Below, in pieces: positions 11,844 to 23,634 of a stretch of DNA of 64,000 nt. How positions within the stretch are numbered: the first letter of the stretch is position 1; every line of letters starts with the position of its first letter. The DNA comes from Chaetoderma sp. LZ-2023a (taxonomy: Eukaryota; Mollusca; Caudofoveata; Chaetodermatida; Chaetodermatidae): assembly GCA_034401795.1 (NCBI GenBank), contig CM067370.1, forward strand, positions 58,325,295-58,389,294, written 5' to 3'. The notes beneath the pieces are model-generated. The model was not told where the DNA came from, ran no database searches, and saw only the letters and a program-made list of their open reading frames with translations. A program made the position numbers and the translations under genes.

Positions 11844-12629
11844 ATCTCACCTCTATAGTTACCTTGGAAATGGGATTCTGGGAAGTCATGGTTGAAAGTA
11901 TATAAATCACAATGCGACGGCTATGAAAATAGGCCTATCTTATTGTATTTTAACCAGCTCATGGCATAGCTGGTCAAACTGACCTCTACAGTGATCTTGA
12001 GCAATGCCAAATTACATGCCATGAGGGGACAGTTTTTAATAATTTACCACTGAATGACTCTCTCGACAGTCATTCCAGATTCCAGTGGCAAATCTGCAAA
12101 AACAGCCTTCTCTTGGCCTGCAAAAAGACATTCAATATCTAAACATTTTAACAATCTTTACCAAATTTAGACAGTAAAAGTGTAATATATTATGACGACA
12201 ATACCAGGTACTGTGTCTGTTTCATTTTCCCCTTATGTTTTATAGCATAAAACACTAGACTGAACATTCGAGATAGTGCATAAATTTCCAGTGTTATGTC
12301 TTGTAGGGTGTCGAGGGCAAAGATTTTAATATCGTGGACGCATTTTGCTAGTCACGATATGTGTGGTAAATTTTAACAGTAAAACATGTATAATAATATT
12401 GCAGAGCATGAAAAAGTAGACAAAATTCGCTAAGATTAATGTATGTGTGATTTTCATTAGTAATTTATTGTCCTTAATCCTTCACTTGGAAAAGAGCCAT
12501 GCATGCAATTATTTAGCACTATGGATAGACAACTGATGTTCTGAATTTCCATTCAAAACGGTTGTCAATAACATTGTAGCGGGTGGTTTAGATACAGAAA
12601 TCAACAGAAAGGGTATATATGTGCTAAGT

Positions 12630-14100
12630 TAATAATGCCTGCAGTATGTTCAGCTCCAAAATCCACCCATATGGTTAACTAGGTAATCTGAATATGCTAA
12701 TAAATTACTGAGTTAAAAAATGTTTTCCATGATGTAATCTAATGCGTTGTACACAATATTCATACTGAAAATTGGCTGGAATTTTATCCAATTCACATTC
12801 TTCACTGCCCTATTGTCTGTAGGTTATGCTCGGCCCCGGATTTTCATCCACATGGACTTGAGTTTGATTATGCTAGCTATATTCCGAATTAAAAGGATTT
12901 CTAGATGAAGTAATTTCATAGTATGCAAATCCATACTGAAAACTGGTGAAACCTGTATCTGATTCATGCTTTTCAGTGCTCTACTGTCTGCAATATATTC
13001 GACCCCAGTATTTCAGAAACATAGGTTTATAAAGTATTGGATACACTAGTTATATTGCCAATTCAAAAGAAATTCTACAGTGAAGTAATTGTGCAGTACG
13101 CAATTCCATACTAAAAATTGTCTAAAATTTTAGCAGATCCACAGTTTTTAATACCCTACTGTCTGCAATAGGTCCGGCCCCAGAGCTTTACCCATAAGGT
13201 TAGTTAGGGTTATGAATGCACTAATATGAAGTCCTGAGTTTAATAGTCTACCAAGAAACAATTTCATAGTACACATTACTGTATCGAAAATTGGCTTAAA
13301 TTTTGGCTGTTTCCCGGTTTTCGGTGCCCTGATGTATGTAATATATTCGGTGTCAGAATTTAATCATCAGAGACTTAGAGGGATTTGAATATGTTCGTTA
13401 AGGCCTATATTGTGAATTAAAAAAAGAACCTACTCTGAAGTAAATTCATAATACGCAATTCCATACTGAAAACTGGCTCAAATTTTGTCAGATCTACGGT
13501 TTTCAGTACGCTACTTTCTGCAATAGATTCTGTCCCAGAATTCCACTGATGTGCTTAGATAGGCATATGAATGCACTTTTAAAATGTCGAGTTTAAAAAT
13601 AGTCTACCATAAAGTAATATCGCAATATGCAGTTTAGTTGCGTCTAACAGTTATCAGATGTCAATAAATTACTATTTTAAGTACCAATATCTGCATAATC
13701 TGTTTGCATTCTGCTTTCGAACATCTAGTGATATAGAATGGTATATAGTGTTGTATGTAATATTGCACAATTCTACCATCAAGTAATTTCATAGTATGTA
13801 GTTATATAATCGACATATGCCACCATTGTAAGATAGTTGGTTCACATTCATCACATTCACCACATTCCGATAGGTGTTGATATGTCCTGGCATATTGCAT
13901 GTAATAGCTTCGACCCCAGAATTTCAGCCATATGTTTAGATATGTATATGAATACGTTAATGAAGTATTGAGCTTAAAAGATTTATACCATAAAGTGATT
14001 TCGTAGTACACAATTTAATCTAAAAAGATCTGCTCAAATCTTGGCTGATTAACAGTTCTGCATGCCCTACTATCTTTAAAATGTTCGGTCCCAAAAATTC
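12630..14100. repeat. Diverged satellite, monomer about 170-180 bp (block 1)
   Basis: The segment CCCTACTGTCTGCAATA-GTTCGGCCCCAGAATTT recurs at about 12811, 12981, 13156, 13331 and 13511 (spacing 170-180) and again near 14067. Each is preceded by GAAGTAATTTCATAGTACGCA and CCATACTGAAAATTGGCT. Monomers differ at many positions, so the array is old. The part from about 13630 to 13905 deviates and recurs at 15715-15990. Confidence 0.8.
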
Positions 14101-14199
14101 ACCACATAGTATCAAAGCTAGACTTGACAAAGAACGGACTCGATACCCATTTTCCTGGTGTGGTGAAAAGGTCTAGCCTTCGCTAAAATTCAAATAGAC

Positions 14200-14320
14200 T
14201 GCACTACAAATAGATTGTGTGTGAAATCACACCAGTCTATACTTACCAAAAGTATTACCATGTATATAGTGCACTACAAATAGAATGTGGGTGAATATTA
14301 GTATTATCATGTCTATCTAT
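14200..14320. repeat. Second small satellite, part 1
   Basis: Units of about 75 bp contain AGATTGTGTGTGAAATCACACCAGTCTATA, in which TGTGTGAAATCACACC is a short dyad. The array resumes at 14880, split by the LINE fragment. Confidence 0.7.
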
Positions 14321-14832
14321 TGTACTATGCCATACTAGATCATAGATCAAAGATGCCCTTGATTAAAAGGCTACATTTATACAATGCAGCCTGCGAATCA
14401 TTTATACTCTATAACTGTAACAGCTGGACATCTCCAAAGGCAGCTCTAGACAAACTCGATGCCTGCCACTGCAAACACCTGCACACCATCACTGGACACC
14501 GATGGCCAGACAGCATAATTTCCAATGATGCACTATACAAGATGTGGACTACGTCACCACTGTGTAAAAGTCGACCAGCAAAGATGGCCCATGTGTGGCT
14601 ATGTGCTATGGATGCCAGAAACGACACGAGCACAGAGAGCCTTGAATGCGCCCTACTCGGAGCCAGTAAATACAAAGCCAGGAGAGGATGTCACTGCATA
14701 AAGGTGATAAGTGTGCTACGAGGTGACCTCAAGAAAGTTGGACTCAGTACACTCAAGTCAAAAATGAACTTGAGGAAGCTAAGGACTTCAGCTGAGGACA
14801 AGACACAGTGGGCAAAAGCGAAGAAAGACTGA
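14320..14832 (+). pseudogene. LINE ORF2 C-terminal fragment
   Basis: Open frame of 170 codons. It begins in the RT thumb (LIKRLHLYNAACESFILYNCNSW) and continues with KLDACHCKHLHTITGHRWPD. This pattern is seen downstream of the RT palm in several LINE clades, with a leucine-rich linker and a basic C-terminus. No catalytic RT motifs are present, so it is a 5'-truncated copy. It lies inside the small satellite. The clade is not assigned. Confidence 0.7.
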
Positions 14833-14879
14833 TTGCAGCTGTAGGATATTTCTACTACTACAGCCATAGAATACAGTAA

Positions 14880-15120
14880 TCATACATAATAGATTGTGTG
14901 TGAAATCACACCGATCTGTGCTGTACCCAAAATATTAAGATATGTATATATTGCATTACAAATAGATGTGTGAAAGCCCCCACGGTCTGTATTGTACCAA
15001 TAGTATTCTATTACAAGTCAATTATGTGTGGAATCACACCAGTCTATATTATACCACATACAATGCTACAGGTATATATTATTACTATTAGGCACTGGGT
15101 CGAACAACACCAGTCTCTTC
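14880..15120. repeat. Second small satellite, part 2
   Basis: Three to four further units with TGTGTGAAATCACACC or variants at about 14889, 14967, 15025 and 15105. Confidence 0.65.
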
Positions 15121-15299
15121 GTTTGAACAAACTAAAACCTACACTAGCTTGCACTACATACACTATGAACAATTATGACTGTATATAATACGACTCCCAT
15201 CTTTACTTTTTGGAATCGCTGTGCCCCATCTGTTTAAAAAGCGATCTAACTAAAACGTATAATGTATCCTAAATTTTCTCTCAGCTGTTAACAATATGA

Positions 15300-16330
15300 T
15301 ATCATATCATTGCTAGCTATATCATAATTAAATCAAATTCTACAATGAAATAATTCCATAGTCCGCAATTCCATACCAAAAACTGGCTTAAATTTTGACA
15401 GATCAGTGATTTTCAGTAACATACTGCAATATGTTCGGGCCCCCTATTCGGTTCAAAATTCATACTTTTGGTCAGATCGGTATATGAATACGCTAATGAA
15501 GTATCAAGCTTACAAAATGTCTACCGTGAAGTAATTTCGTAGTACACAATTCCATGGCAAAAATTTGCACAAGTTTTGGCAGATCCATGGTTTTCGGTAG
15601 CCTACTGTCTGTAATAGGTTTGGCCCCAAAATGTCAGATAGATATAAGAATATGCTAATAAAATATCAATTTTAAAAAATTCCACCATAAAGTAATTTTA
15701 TAAAGTGCAATTTAGTAGCGACCAAAAGCTGTCAGATGCTAATAATTTATGTACCGATATCTATGCACTATGTTTGTAACCACGTTTCGAACATCTAGCC
15801 ATACAGAACTCAATATCTATTATTATGTACTAGTGCTGTAAGAAATATTGCACGATTCTAACATCAAATAATATCATAATTACCATGTATGTCCATGTCG
15901 TTACTTATTCGCAATATGTCCCCATTGAAAGATAGTTGGTTCACATTAGCCACAATCGGATAGATGTCAATATGTCCTGGAATATCGCTTGTAATAGGTT
16001 CGGCTCCAGAATTTCACCCATATGTTTAGCTAGATATATATGAATGCCCTAATAAAGTATAGAGCTTTAACAATTTCTACAATGAAGTAATTTCAAAACA
16101 CGCAATTTAGTCACAACTTAGTTTTCAAATGGTAATAATTTACTATATATTTGGTATCAGAATCTCTGTACTCGGTTTATAACCAGGCTTTCGAACATAA
16201 TACCATCTAGAACTCAACAGATACTGCACGATTCTATTATCAAATATTTCTTGTAATAATGTGAAAATCTTTCTATATATCCTATAATTTAGCTCCAGAT
16301 AGAATCTGAATTATCAAACAAAAACCCCAG
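15300..16330. repeat. Diverged satellite (block 2), higher-order repeat
   Basis: Same monomer family as block 1. The segment 15600-16080 parallels 13510-13990 in order, including the unusual stretch with TTTCGAACATCTAG and AAAGATAGTTGGTTCACATT. A partial third copy lies at about 16100-16215. This gives a higher-order unit of about 2.1 kb, including the interruption. Confidence 0.7.
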
Positions 16331-16339
16331 AATTTACAC

Positions 16340-17400
16340 ATATGGTCAACAAGATGGATGGAAAGATGGACGGACGGCCCCAAAATATAATCTGCTTCTT
16401 CCAATAACCCATAGCTAATCCTATCCAAGGATGATATCATTACAGTCATCTTAAATATATGACACCACTAAGAAACTACCATTATTACAATCCCAACCAC
16501 CATCAGCATTGCATGGCACACGTAAGAAACTGTAAATGATAGTAAGAACCAATGTAACATTGAATCTTAATATAACAAGATACTCTTCTCTCTGTCCTGC
16601 AAATATTTGGTCAATTTATCACATTGTCTAATGGCTATGTCTATAGTACATTGACTTTAACTCGAAGCCCATGTCTTCCCATAGTATATAGAGCATGTAC
16701 CAGTTCTACATGTATAATTTATTTTTTGTTCTATGTAGGGGTCCCAAGGTCTAGATTTAGTCACTGTCTTTGGTGAAGAACCTGTTGTGCTACTGCAAAT
16801 TGTATATTATATATAAAAATGAATTTGAAGCTCAACTTGCGTTATAATAATCTCCGGCCACGATATTTGCCATTGATGCCTTGCATCAATATGTGTACTT
16901 GTAACTATAATGATTAGCAGTTCACCCGGTCGTTACTACTATCATTGCAGGGCGCATTGACGATCTTTAATAACACGAAAATAGGACACATTTCCCTGGT
17001 TCAAATTATTTCCGTCTTACAGCTATGCTTAATGTATATATGTCCATCTTCTCAGGAGTGAAATTATTAAGTGGCACCGTATAAATATTGTGTATGCTGT
17101 AATAATCCTTGGTTTTGCACCCAACATTCTTCATAAAATATAACAAAAATGTGTTGTGAAAATCTACAAATCATTTGATGTCAGGAATTTGCGAGTAGAT
17201 TCAATATTTTAGCGAGTACTCGACATTGTCGTCTGCTACTCGCGGATCTGTAATTTTTCACTCGGAATTTCAAAATTACTACATGTTATCATTGCGTAAT
17301 GGTAACCGAGTACTGCAGGTTTGATCCGATCTACATAATGGACTTTTTTACGCTCGTATTTGGTAATTGGATTCAGTTCAGTTCATTTGGGAAATCCCTC
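16340..17400. other. Unassigned
   Basis: No gene or clear repeat seen. The right end probably includes the 3' UTR of the minus-strand LINE. Confidence 0.55.
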
Positions 17401-17481
17401 CCATATACGGGAGCACCTCGCGAGAGAGTAAAATACAAAAATAACAACATTAGAAGCGGACTTGTGTATGAATTTCTTGTA

Positions 17482-18195
17482 CTATTTATTACTGTTTATA
17501 ATTATGAGTTTTGTGGTCCTGTGATGGTGTAGTGAGTAGAAGTATTGTCGCACTGACATTTCTAGTTTATGATGGCAGTTGCAGCTTGGTTTGTTAGACA
17601 TATATGTAGAAGGATCGAGCAGGAATGATGTTAGGATGCGGTTGTTGGTCCAGATGCTGTGGGTGTTGGTGTTGCACGTGGTACATAGGCTAGAGTGGAT
17701 CAAATTGAGGTATTTCATGCGGATTTCAGCTAGAGCAGTGCAGGCAGTCAGAAAGTGCTGGAGGTCCTCGGGTTCACCATTACATAGTAGGCAGGTTGCA
17801 TTAACAGTGTAGTGGCTAAACTTAGCTGTGTTCAGCTGAAGAATGTAACATCCTGTCAGTAGCCGTAGTCGTACTGCAAGTAGGCATATATCGTAAGGTG
17901 AAGTAGTAACAGAGTCAACTGCTGGATGTGCAGAGCAGAAATTAATTGGATAGTGCTGAACATGCTCCAACGAGGGATACAGCTGCAGTTGTGAGTTGAG
18001 ATTCGCAGACCATTGTGTGTGTATGTTGGTTCTGATAGTGGTCTTCCAGTCACATTTTCCTGGTGGGCTGTCCATGAGTTCATAGATGGATGGCAGCTCA
18101 TACCTTGCCAATATCCTGCGTATGTCTGCAAACCAGCTCTCCTGGTCAAAGCCTCTCATAACACTTTGTCTTACAGCTACTTCGAATAGAAGCAT
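17482..18195 (-). pseudogene. LINE C-terminal region with zinc-knuckle-like motif
   Basis: Open for 237 codons. Cys135, Cys138, His147 and Cys152 form a C-x2-C-x8-H-x4-C motif (CLLCNGEPEDLQHFLTAC), usual near the C-terminus of many LINE ORF2 proteins, where it is thought to help RNA or DNA binding. A His/Thr-rich tail follows. It is the best preserved part of this element. Confidence 0.8.
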
Positions 18196-18198
18196 TTC

Positions 18199-19225
18199 CT
18201 AGTTTCCGCAGATATCTCTGGTCATGATGAGCCTCAACATATGTATACGAGCCTCAGCTGGTAAGATGCTGAATAGGATATAAGGTGATGGGTACGCAGT
18301 CCTGCCTGGATGGCCTAATATTTGAAGTAGTAGTTTGTGGTAGAATTTGTCTAGCAGATTAATTTCTGTCTTGTTAAGGATGAGAATGTCCAAACCGTGG
18401 AGTAGTACAGGAAGGACATATATCTCAATCAGGTGCATACTGGCATTTGGTGTTATCCCATTGATGCCGTGGAGTCCCTTGCCCATGAGAAAGTAAGCTG
18501 CTCATCTTGCCTTTTTTATGTTTTCATTGATGGTGGGCCGTGCACTAGTAATCTGATCACTCCTTTGGATTCCCAGGTGGGGAGCACAGCCTGGTGCTGA
18601 TACCAGGTCTCCATTTAGAGTAAATGCTGGCTTCTCCTGTTTACAGTTTGATAGGATGGCACATTTCGCAGGCTGCAGTTCGTAGAACTCATAGGTGCTA
18701 TAATAGCATAATGTGTCTATCAGGTGTTGTAGCTGATATTCACTGTTTGTGATTAGGCTGACATCGTCAGCACAGGTCGGCGCTGCCGAGTGTACAGTCC
18801 CAATATAGGCACCATTACCAGTAGCCTCTAGGCAGTTGAGCAGATTGTTGATGTACAGTTTGTACAGGTCTGTTGATAATATGCTCCCTTGCCTGACACC
18901 TTGCCTGAACGGAATCTGAGCACTCACCATGCCATTTCACTGTGGTGGTAGCATTTTTGTGAAGGTCTGTGATGAGGGTCCAAGTGGCTCCCTATATCCC
19001 AGCAAGATACAGTTTACACACAAGGATTGTGTGGTTTACTACATCGAAGGCTGACTTGTCATCAAGGAGAGCAACGTATGTATTAAGGTTCTTGATTCGC
19101 GATTCAGAGGTAGCTTCCTGGAGCATCAGTGCGCTGTACATTAGCAATAACCCGGATGTAAATCCAAACTGAAGAGGGTGTTGTGTTTTAAGTACTGTCT
19201 GTTGGATGCACACTTTCAGAAGCAT
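18199..19225 (-). pseudogene. LINE reverse transcriptase palm and thumb
   Basis: Read from 19225 down, LLDDKSAFDVVNH holds the first catalytic Asp region. After a frame break, FRQGVRQGSILS (the primer-grip side) and CADDVSLI with the catalytic ADD follow in a 142-codon frame (18930-18502). Then comes the thumb frame 18486-18199 with LPVLLHGLDIL. Typical RT order is preserved despite three frame breaks. Confidence 0.8.
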
Positions 19226-20043
19226 TTCTAGAGTTTTACCAAGGGTTGATGTTACTGTAATACCGCGATAGGATGTAGCTTGGTTAGGATTGCCTATTTT
19301 TTATAGACTGGTGTTAATTGGCCTACCTTGAAGATGTCTGGAATGGTTTTAAGTTTGCCAATAGCATTCAAGATTACGGTCAGCAGATGCATGGTTACAA
19401 TCCCACCTCCTTTTAGGTGTTTGGCTGATATGCCATTAGTATCTGAGGTTTGGCGCTATTTAATCACTTGACTGCCTGCTCTACTTCACCATATGTGAAT
19501 TGGATCATTTCACTTTCTCCTGCTGCGATGTCAGATAGCACCAGTTCATCAAACTCCAGTTCTGCTTTCCTATGGACATCAGCTGGGATATTTGGTGGGT
19601 GGTAAGCTGTGAGAAATGTGAATACCATCCCTCTATGATACGGTCTTTTTGGAATGTATCTTTCTGGACCTTGAGTTCTGTAACTAGGTACTCTACAGCC
19701 TCGCTGTTTGCGGATTAGCCTGAAGAATAGTCCTCTATCATTCCCTCTGGCACACTCAGTAGGGGTTGGATGTCAGCGTTACGCTTGTCCGCTACTGATC
19801 TTCTTTGTGCCGGGTGCAGTAGCTTTTTGGCTCTAGATCTTCTGGCTGAGGCTGTGTGGTTTTGGTTTGATGGTCTGTTACAGGTCTTCCAATTATGAAG
19901 AGCTATCTTACTTTCTGCGACAGCATCAGCAATTTCATTATTCCAGAGCCGGAAAGGCCTCTGGCGTTTCTGGATAATCTGCGGTGAGGAGGCGGTAGCA
20001 GCTGCATGGAGAGTGTCACAGAACTTAGCGTATATGGTACATA
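19226..20043 (-). pseudogene. LINE region upstream of the RT
   Basis: One frame translates from 20043 with RPFRLWNNEIADAV and KIALHNWKTC. The pattern (W, N and basic residues, then a helical stretch) occurs between the endonuclease and RT of many LINEs. A stop lies near 19720. The frame continues for some 70 codons beyond it before decaying into stops. Confidence 0.6.
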
Positions 20044-20045
20044 TG

Positions 20046-20580
20046 CATTTTTAATGCGCTAGAGTGTGATTTAAATTGGGTTTTTTAAATATATTTTTGC
20101 GTTTTTACACAAATACACTGCTTAGCTGGAGCTCTGCTGTATGGAAGAAATTCTAACAGTGAATTTTACCATCGCCATTTGCAAGTGTACGCTCTTGCAC
20201 ATGCGCAGTGATTTAGCTGAGTCACATAGCTATTTAGACTGGTGCCAGTCTAGGTTTGATTGACAATATGGGAGTTAATTCATTCTAGAATATATAGAAT
20301 TGAATTAGGGAGCTGAGGTTCTGGTATTATAAGGCTTAAAAGAGATAGGTTAAATTTCTTTCGGGGGCTATATATTGGTGGGTTGTATTTAGGATGTAGT
20401 GATTGAACGGTACACATGTTTGTGGTGTAATAACAACTGAGGGTGGGGCTGGCCTGTATCTCAAAAATGCATGTTATAGCTGGGAGCTGCCAGATACCAC
20501 TGTGCTAGTCTGGCCAGGTTTTTTGTTTGGCTGGTGGTGGGTGAGATTTGCCCCACCACCATCCCATGTGGGGTGGGGCG
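20046..20580. other. Unassigned
   Basis: No gene supported. An open frame at 20403 crosses the terminal repeat at 20581 and has no recognisable features. Confidence 0.55.
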
Positions 20581-20595
20581 TAGGGCTGTGCGGTT
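20573..20595. repeat. Left terminal inverted repeat with flanking 8-mer
   Basis: TAGGGCTGTGCGGTT (20581-20595) is the exact reverse complement of 29834-29848. The preceding 8-mer GTGGGGCG matches GTGGGTCG after the right end at 7 of 8 positions. A 15-bp TIR starting TAGGGCTG with an 8-bp duplication is the pattern of hAT-superfamily transposons. Confidence 0.6.
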
Positions 20596-21640
20596 TTGGT
20601 AAGAACACAACCGGTGATGGTGTTGGCCATAAATCCAATTTTAACCAGATATCCGGTTTATTGGCTGAAAATATTTTCAGTTTTCGTGAAAAAATAAATA
20701 ATTTGCAATACCACGAAAATAGAACGTTTTTAGTAGTAGACTTAAATCTGTAGCTACATGTATAGTATCCGATGCAATTTTAGAGGATCTAGTGAAATCA
20801 TTACTTAAATTGCTTTAAAACATTAGATTTTGTGCTTTTAAATTCATCGCGATATGCCATTTCGAGTTCTTGCACAATCTGTCATATATTAGATTCGTAG
20901 ACAATTAGCAATTCGTATACCCCTCTCTAGGATAACGCTTAGAGAGATACATTGCCAAATTTACTGTGACTTTTAGTGACCAATTCAAGCTGTTCATGGA
21001 GTAGAAAATATGGTTTTGGATGACTAAACTACAGTTAGAAAATTTGTAGAGCATTCGCTAAAGATACTACTCGATAGTTAGTCATTTTAGGTCTTGGAAA
21101 CACAGAGACGGTGATAAATTCTGAAAGATGGCAGACCTAATTAGGCTGTTACACAGCCTCCATTTTGGAGACCAGTGAGATTCATGAGAAGCATTAGCGA
21201 ATGCAGTGAGCGATGGCTTCGTGCGAAACCATCGCGAACGAAGTGAATGTATATAGATAACATGTACGTACATGTAATGAGGAAAAATCAACAGAAAATG
21301 AGACAGGGAACCAGGCTAAAATACATATACCATGCGACTGAGAAAGCTTCGTTTCCGGTCGCAAGATTTTTTTGTGTTCTGGTTTCGGCTTATGATATAA
21401 CTTTTGTGGTTTCTTCATGGGCCCCCGTTGCATTCTGGGATGTGGTTCTTCATTATGCGTATGTTCCTCTCGTTGTTTTAGGGCAACCTACTGCGCATTT
21501 TCAATGCCCAAAATCTGTGTGATATTGTTATCACGAAATAGCGTACATTTACTTTAGAATATAAAGCGATTAAATAGTATGACGCAGACCAGATAAAAGC
21601 TTTATTTTTTCCTATTTATGGGTGTTGTAAATGCAATATG
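20596..21640. other. Non-coding left arm of the composite element
   Basis: No gene supported. A hairpin-like GCGATGGCTTCGTGCGAAACCATCGCG occurs near 21210. The segment GCATTCTGGGATG near 21430 is promoter-like but unproven. Confidence 0.5.
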
Positions 21641-21811
21641 AGGTTTGGTTGTCTGTCTAGTATTATTTTTAACACTTATGGCCGTGACAACTCGTTGTTG
21701 TCAGTGTGGTATGTATTTAGCGCCGATAGCAAGACATTTAAGGCCGGGTACCACACGATTCGCACCCGGATGGAATTATGGTACAGGGACACACCCATAT
21801 GGACACACCAA

Positions 21812-21817
21812 CACACA

Positions 21818-21885
<68 letters not shown>

Positions 21886-21892
21886 CACACAC
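21812..21892. repeat. (ACGC)n then (AC)n microsatellite
   Basis: About 13 tetranucleotide repeats followed by about 10 CA units. The open frames crossing it encode HARTHART runs and are artefacts. Confidence 0.97.
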
Positions 21893-21910
21893 GGTATATG
21901 GAGGGTTTAA

Positions 21911-22690
21911 ATGGCTGCCATGTTTGGTAAAGTTCTCCAGCAGATTGTCTATAGGCAGCAGGACAAGTCGGCACGATGCGGAGATACTGGCCGCCATAGA
22001 GGAAGGAGCGCCAGCTCATAATACAAAAGAACTCCTAGGCTCGGATACTCTGCCGGAAGTTTGACAGCACCCAGGGCAGGGAACTCAACCTACCTGTGGC
22101 CCAAACCAACAGTCCTGTTATTCTAGCTCTCCAAAGGGCGAGGGTCGATCCCAAAGATCTACTAACGGTCGGGAAGTGGGCTGCCCTATTTAACCTCCAT
22201 AGCCAAGAAGAGCGAGAGATGCTGGATAGCCTCGTCTGGTGCAAATAACTACTTCAGGGAGGAGGTCAGTGCTGCTGTAGCAGAAAGCCACAACACAGGT
22301 CATGCAGAAGGTACTCAGGAGGGGTTCACTGTTGGCCGCAAGGAGGCTATTGAGCACATCTTCAAGGAAAGAGGGTGCAGGAGATTGGCCAGTAATCTGC
22401 CAGCATTTCTGAAATTCCCAGATAACTACCAGAACTACCTCATCAGATTCACTCGCAAGCACGATGCTAGTCGCTCATGGAAAAAGTGGGTCTTCCATGA
22501 GAAGTTCCAGAAGAAGAGAGTCCTAGACTCTGACCCTCAGTGGAAAGAGTTTCAGCAACAGGCTTCTGACGAAGTTCCTCAAGCTTCTGACGAAGTTCCT
22601 CAAGCTTCTGATGAAGTTCCTCAAGCATCTGACGAAGTAGCAGAGACCGTGGAGGAAGTAGCGGAGACCACGCAGCCTTCTGATGAATGA
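21911..22690 (+). pseudogene. Hypothetical module protein with C-terminal heptad-like repeats
   Basis: Unknown function. The frame opens at ATG 21911 (MAAMFGKVLQQIV), shifts twice before 22070, runs open to TAA at 22246, and overlaps another frame that continues to 22690. I treat it as one broken gene, or two overlapping ones. The C-terminal part is Lys/Arg-rich and helical (residues such as FTRKHDASRSWKKWVF). It ends in four copies of a seven-residue QASDEVP repeat (22559-22642) and an acidic tail. A basic body with a repetitive acidic tail would suit a DNA-binding or scaffolding protein; this is inference only. It converges on the ATPase gene with a 23-bp gap. Confidence 0.5.
22559..22642. 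repeat. Four 21-bp tandem coding repeats
   Basis: Units close to CAAGCTTCTGACGAAGTTCCT, each encoding QASDEVP. All indels are multiples of three, and two substitutions are silent, which suggests past selection on the frame. Confidence 0.85.
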
Positions 22691-22713
22691 AAAAAGTTGC
22701 GGCCGACAGTCTG

Positions 22714-23376
22714 TCAGCGATGACGCGTAGAGCAGGCTAGTTTCCTGGCTGGATTCAGCTTATAGGTAAAGGTCTGCGCCTTTTCCAGAGATGGCTTGAA
22801 GTGTGACAGCTCACCTGTCTCCTTGTTGCTGAAGATGAAGCGGTACAGCTCAGCTGCCCTTTGTACACCTGCGATAAAGTCCCCTTTGGTCTCCTCGAGG
22901 GTTAGGCTGTTGTATATGGTCTCGAGCAGGGCACGTCCACACTTGGAGCTGAAGTATAGCAACCGGGCATTGTGGCGGATGTCCGGTGAGATCTCGCGGG
23001 TGTACTTCTGAAAGAGGATGAAGACAGTTATCTTTGTGTTCCGGATGTGCCTGGTGATGTTGCTGAGGTAGGTGACTGTCTTCTGGTCCATTGCAGGGAC
23101 ATCGATAACTAGAACAAGTGGTTCTGTCAGTCGGGCTGCCAGCAGCTTCTCCATCAGTGCTTGCAGGTTCTGCATCTTGGTGATTGGGCCATTGTACCAT
23201 TGATCATTACTGTCAACCGCCTCAGTGGCGGAGTCAGACACCATAAGGATGTATTGAGAGTGTAGATGTTTGGCCAGGGGAGCCCGCAGCAAGATGTTTT
23301 TCCCGTGTCCTGACGGGGCAATGATCAGCACCACCTGGCCAGCATCGGCCGGCCTACCGTCGAATGGTACAGACAT
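22714..23376 (-). CDS. Packaging ATPase (FtsK/HerA-like, A32 type)
   Basis: Probable motor that pumps DNA into a preformed capsid. Intact frame of 220 codons. A P-loop lies at residues 20-27 (APSGHGKN), followed by a helix. A hydrophobic strand ending in Asp at 87-92 (LVLVID) fits Walker B. A later segment TRHIRNTKITVFILFQ (108-123), with a Gln after a strand, resembles the sensor region of Polinton/A32-type ATPases. The P-loop ends in Asn where Ser or Thr is usual, so activity is doubtful. At about 220 residues the length fits the family. Its start overlaps the end of the preceding gene by 23 bp, suggesting coexpression. Other P-loop NTPases cannot be fully excluded. Confidence 0.65.
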   Translation of the reverse strand: MSVPFDGRPADAGQVVLIIAPSGHGKNILLRAPLAKHLHSQYILMVSDSATEAVDSNDQWYNGPITKMQNLQALMEKLLAARLTEPLVLVIDVPAMDQKTVTYLSNITRHIRNTKITVFILFQKYTREISPDIRHNARLLYFSSKCGRALLETIYNSLTLEETKGDFIAGVQRAAELYRFIFSNKETGELSHFKPSLEKAQTFTYKLNPARKLACSTRHR

Positions 23377-23632
23377 GCGTGCGGAGGATGGTTAGCACTT
23401 GGTCGACGGTAGCCTCGTCTATATCTGGGAGACTAAACGGCAGTACTTCCTGCACCAGCTCTTTCGCATGCAGAGCGGGGAATCCTGCACCTCCGGCGGA
23501 TATGAAGGATGCGATGGAGGCGTCAAGCATGACATCCCAGCAGCAGCTGAGACGATAGCGTAGAGGGCCAGTGTCATCACCCACAGTGTCTAGTACATCC
23601 AGTATCTGTATGATACATGCACGGGAAGCCAT
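23354..23632 (-). CDS. Small hypothetical protein upstream of the ATPase
   Basis: Intact 92-codon frame. It overlaps the ATPase start by 23 bp and begins 2 bp after the stop of the 168-residue gene upstream, as in a compact viral gene row. It is Cys-containing near residue 30 (LSCCWDV), with amphipathic helices after it and no known domain. No function proposed. Confidence 0.6.
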   Translation of the reverse strand: MASRACIIQILDVLDTVGDDTGPLRYRLSCCWDVMLDASIASFISAGGAGFPALHAKELVQEVLPFSLPDIDEATVDQVLTILRTHVCTIRR

Positions 23633-23634
23633 GC

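Larger units (their letters stand above)
10985..11895. repeat. Tandem copies of a 0.3-0.55 kb unit with foldbacks
   Basis: Two diverged units (about 10985-11290 and 11570-11895). Each has a TGACGTCATAATCATTTATG-like segment, a TTTACT-TTTAAT-AACAT segment and a foldback ending in TATTCAACA. The same segment order occurs at 1500-1790 and 9970-10280. Units at different divergence suggest repeated local duplication. Confidence 0.65.
17400..20045 (-). mobile_element. LINE, 5'-truncated, minus strand
   Basis: A non-LTR retrotransposon covering the linker after the endonuclease, the RT and the C-terminal zinc region. It is broken by at least five frameshifts or stops. Its 5' end stops abruptly near 20045 before any endonuclease. 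Confidence 0.85.

Noticed and set aside
20403..20753. 116-codon open frame
   Set aside because: It crosses the terminal inverted repeat of the composite element and has no domain or start context.
21638..22064. Open frames with HARTHART and ACVRACVR runs
   Set aside because: They are produced by the ACGC microsatellite and change sense at every frame. Only the part after 21911 was kept, on separate grounds.
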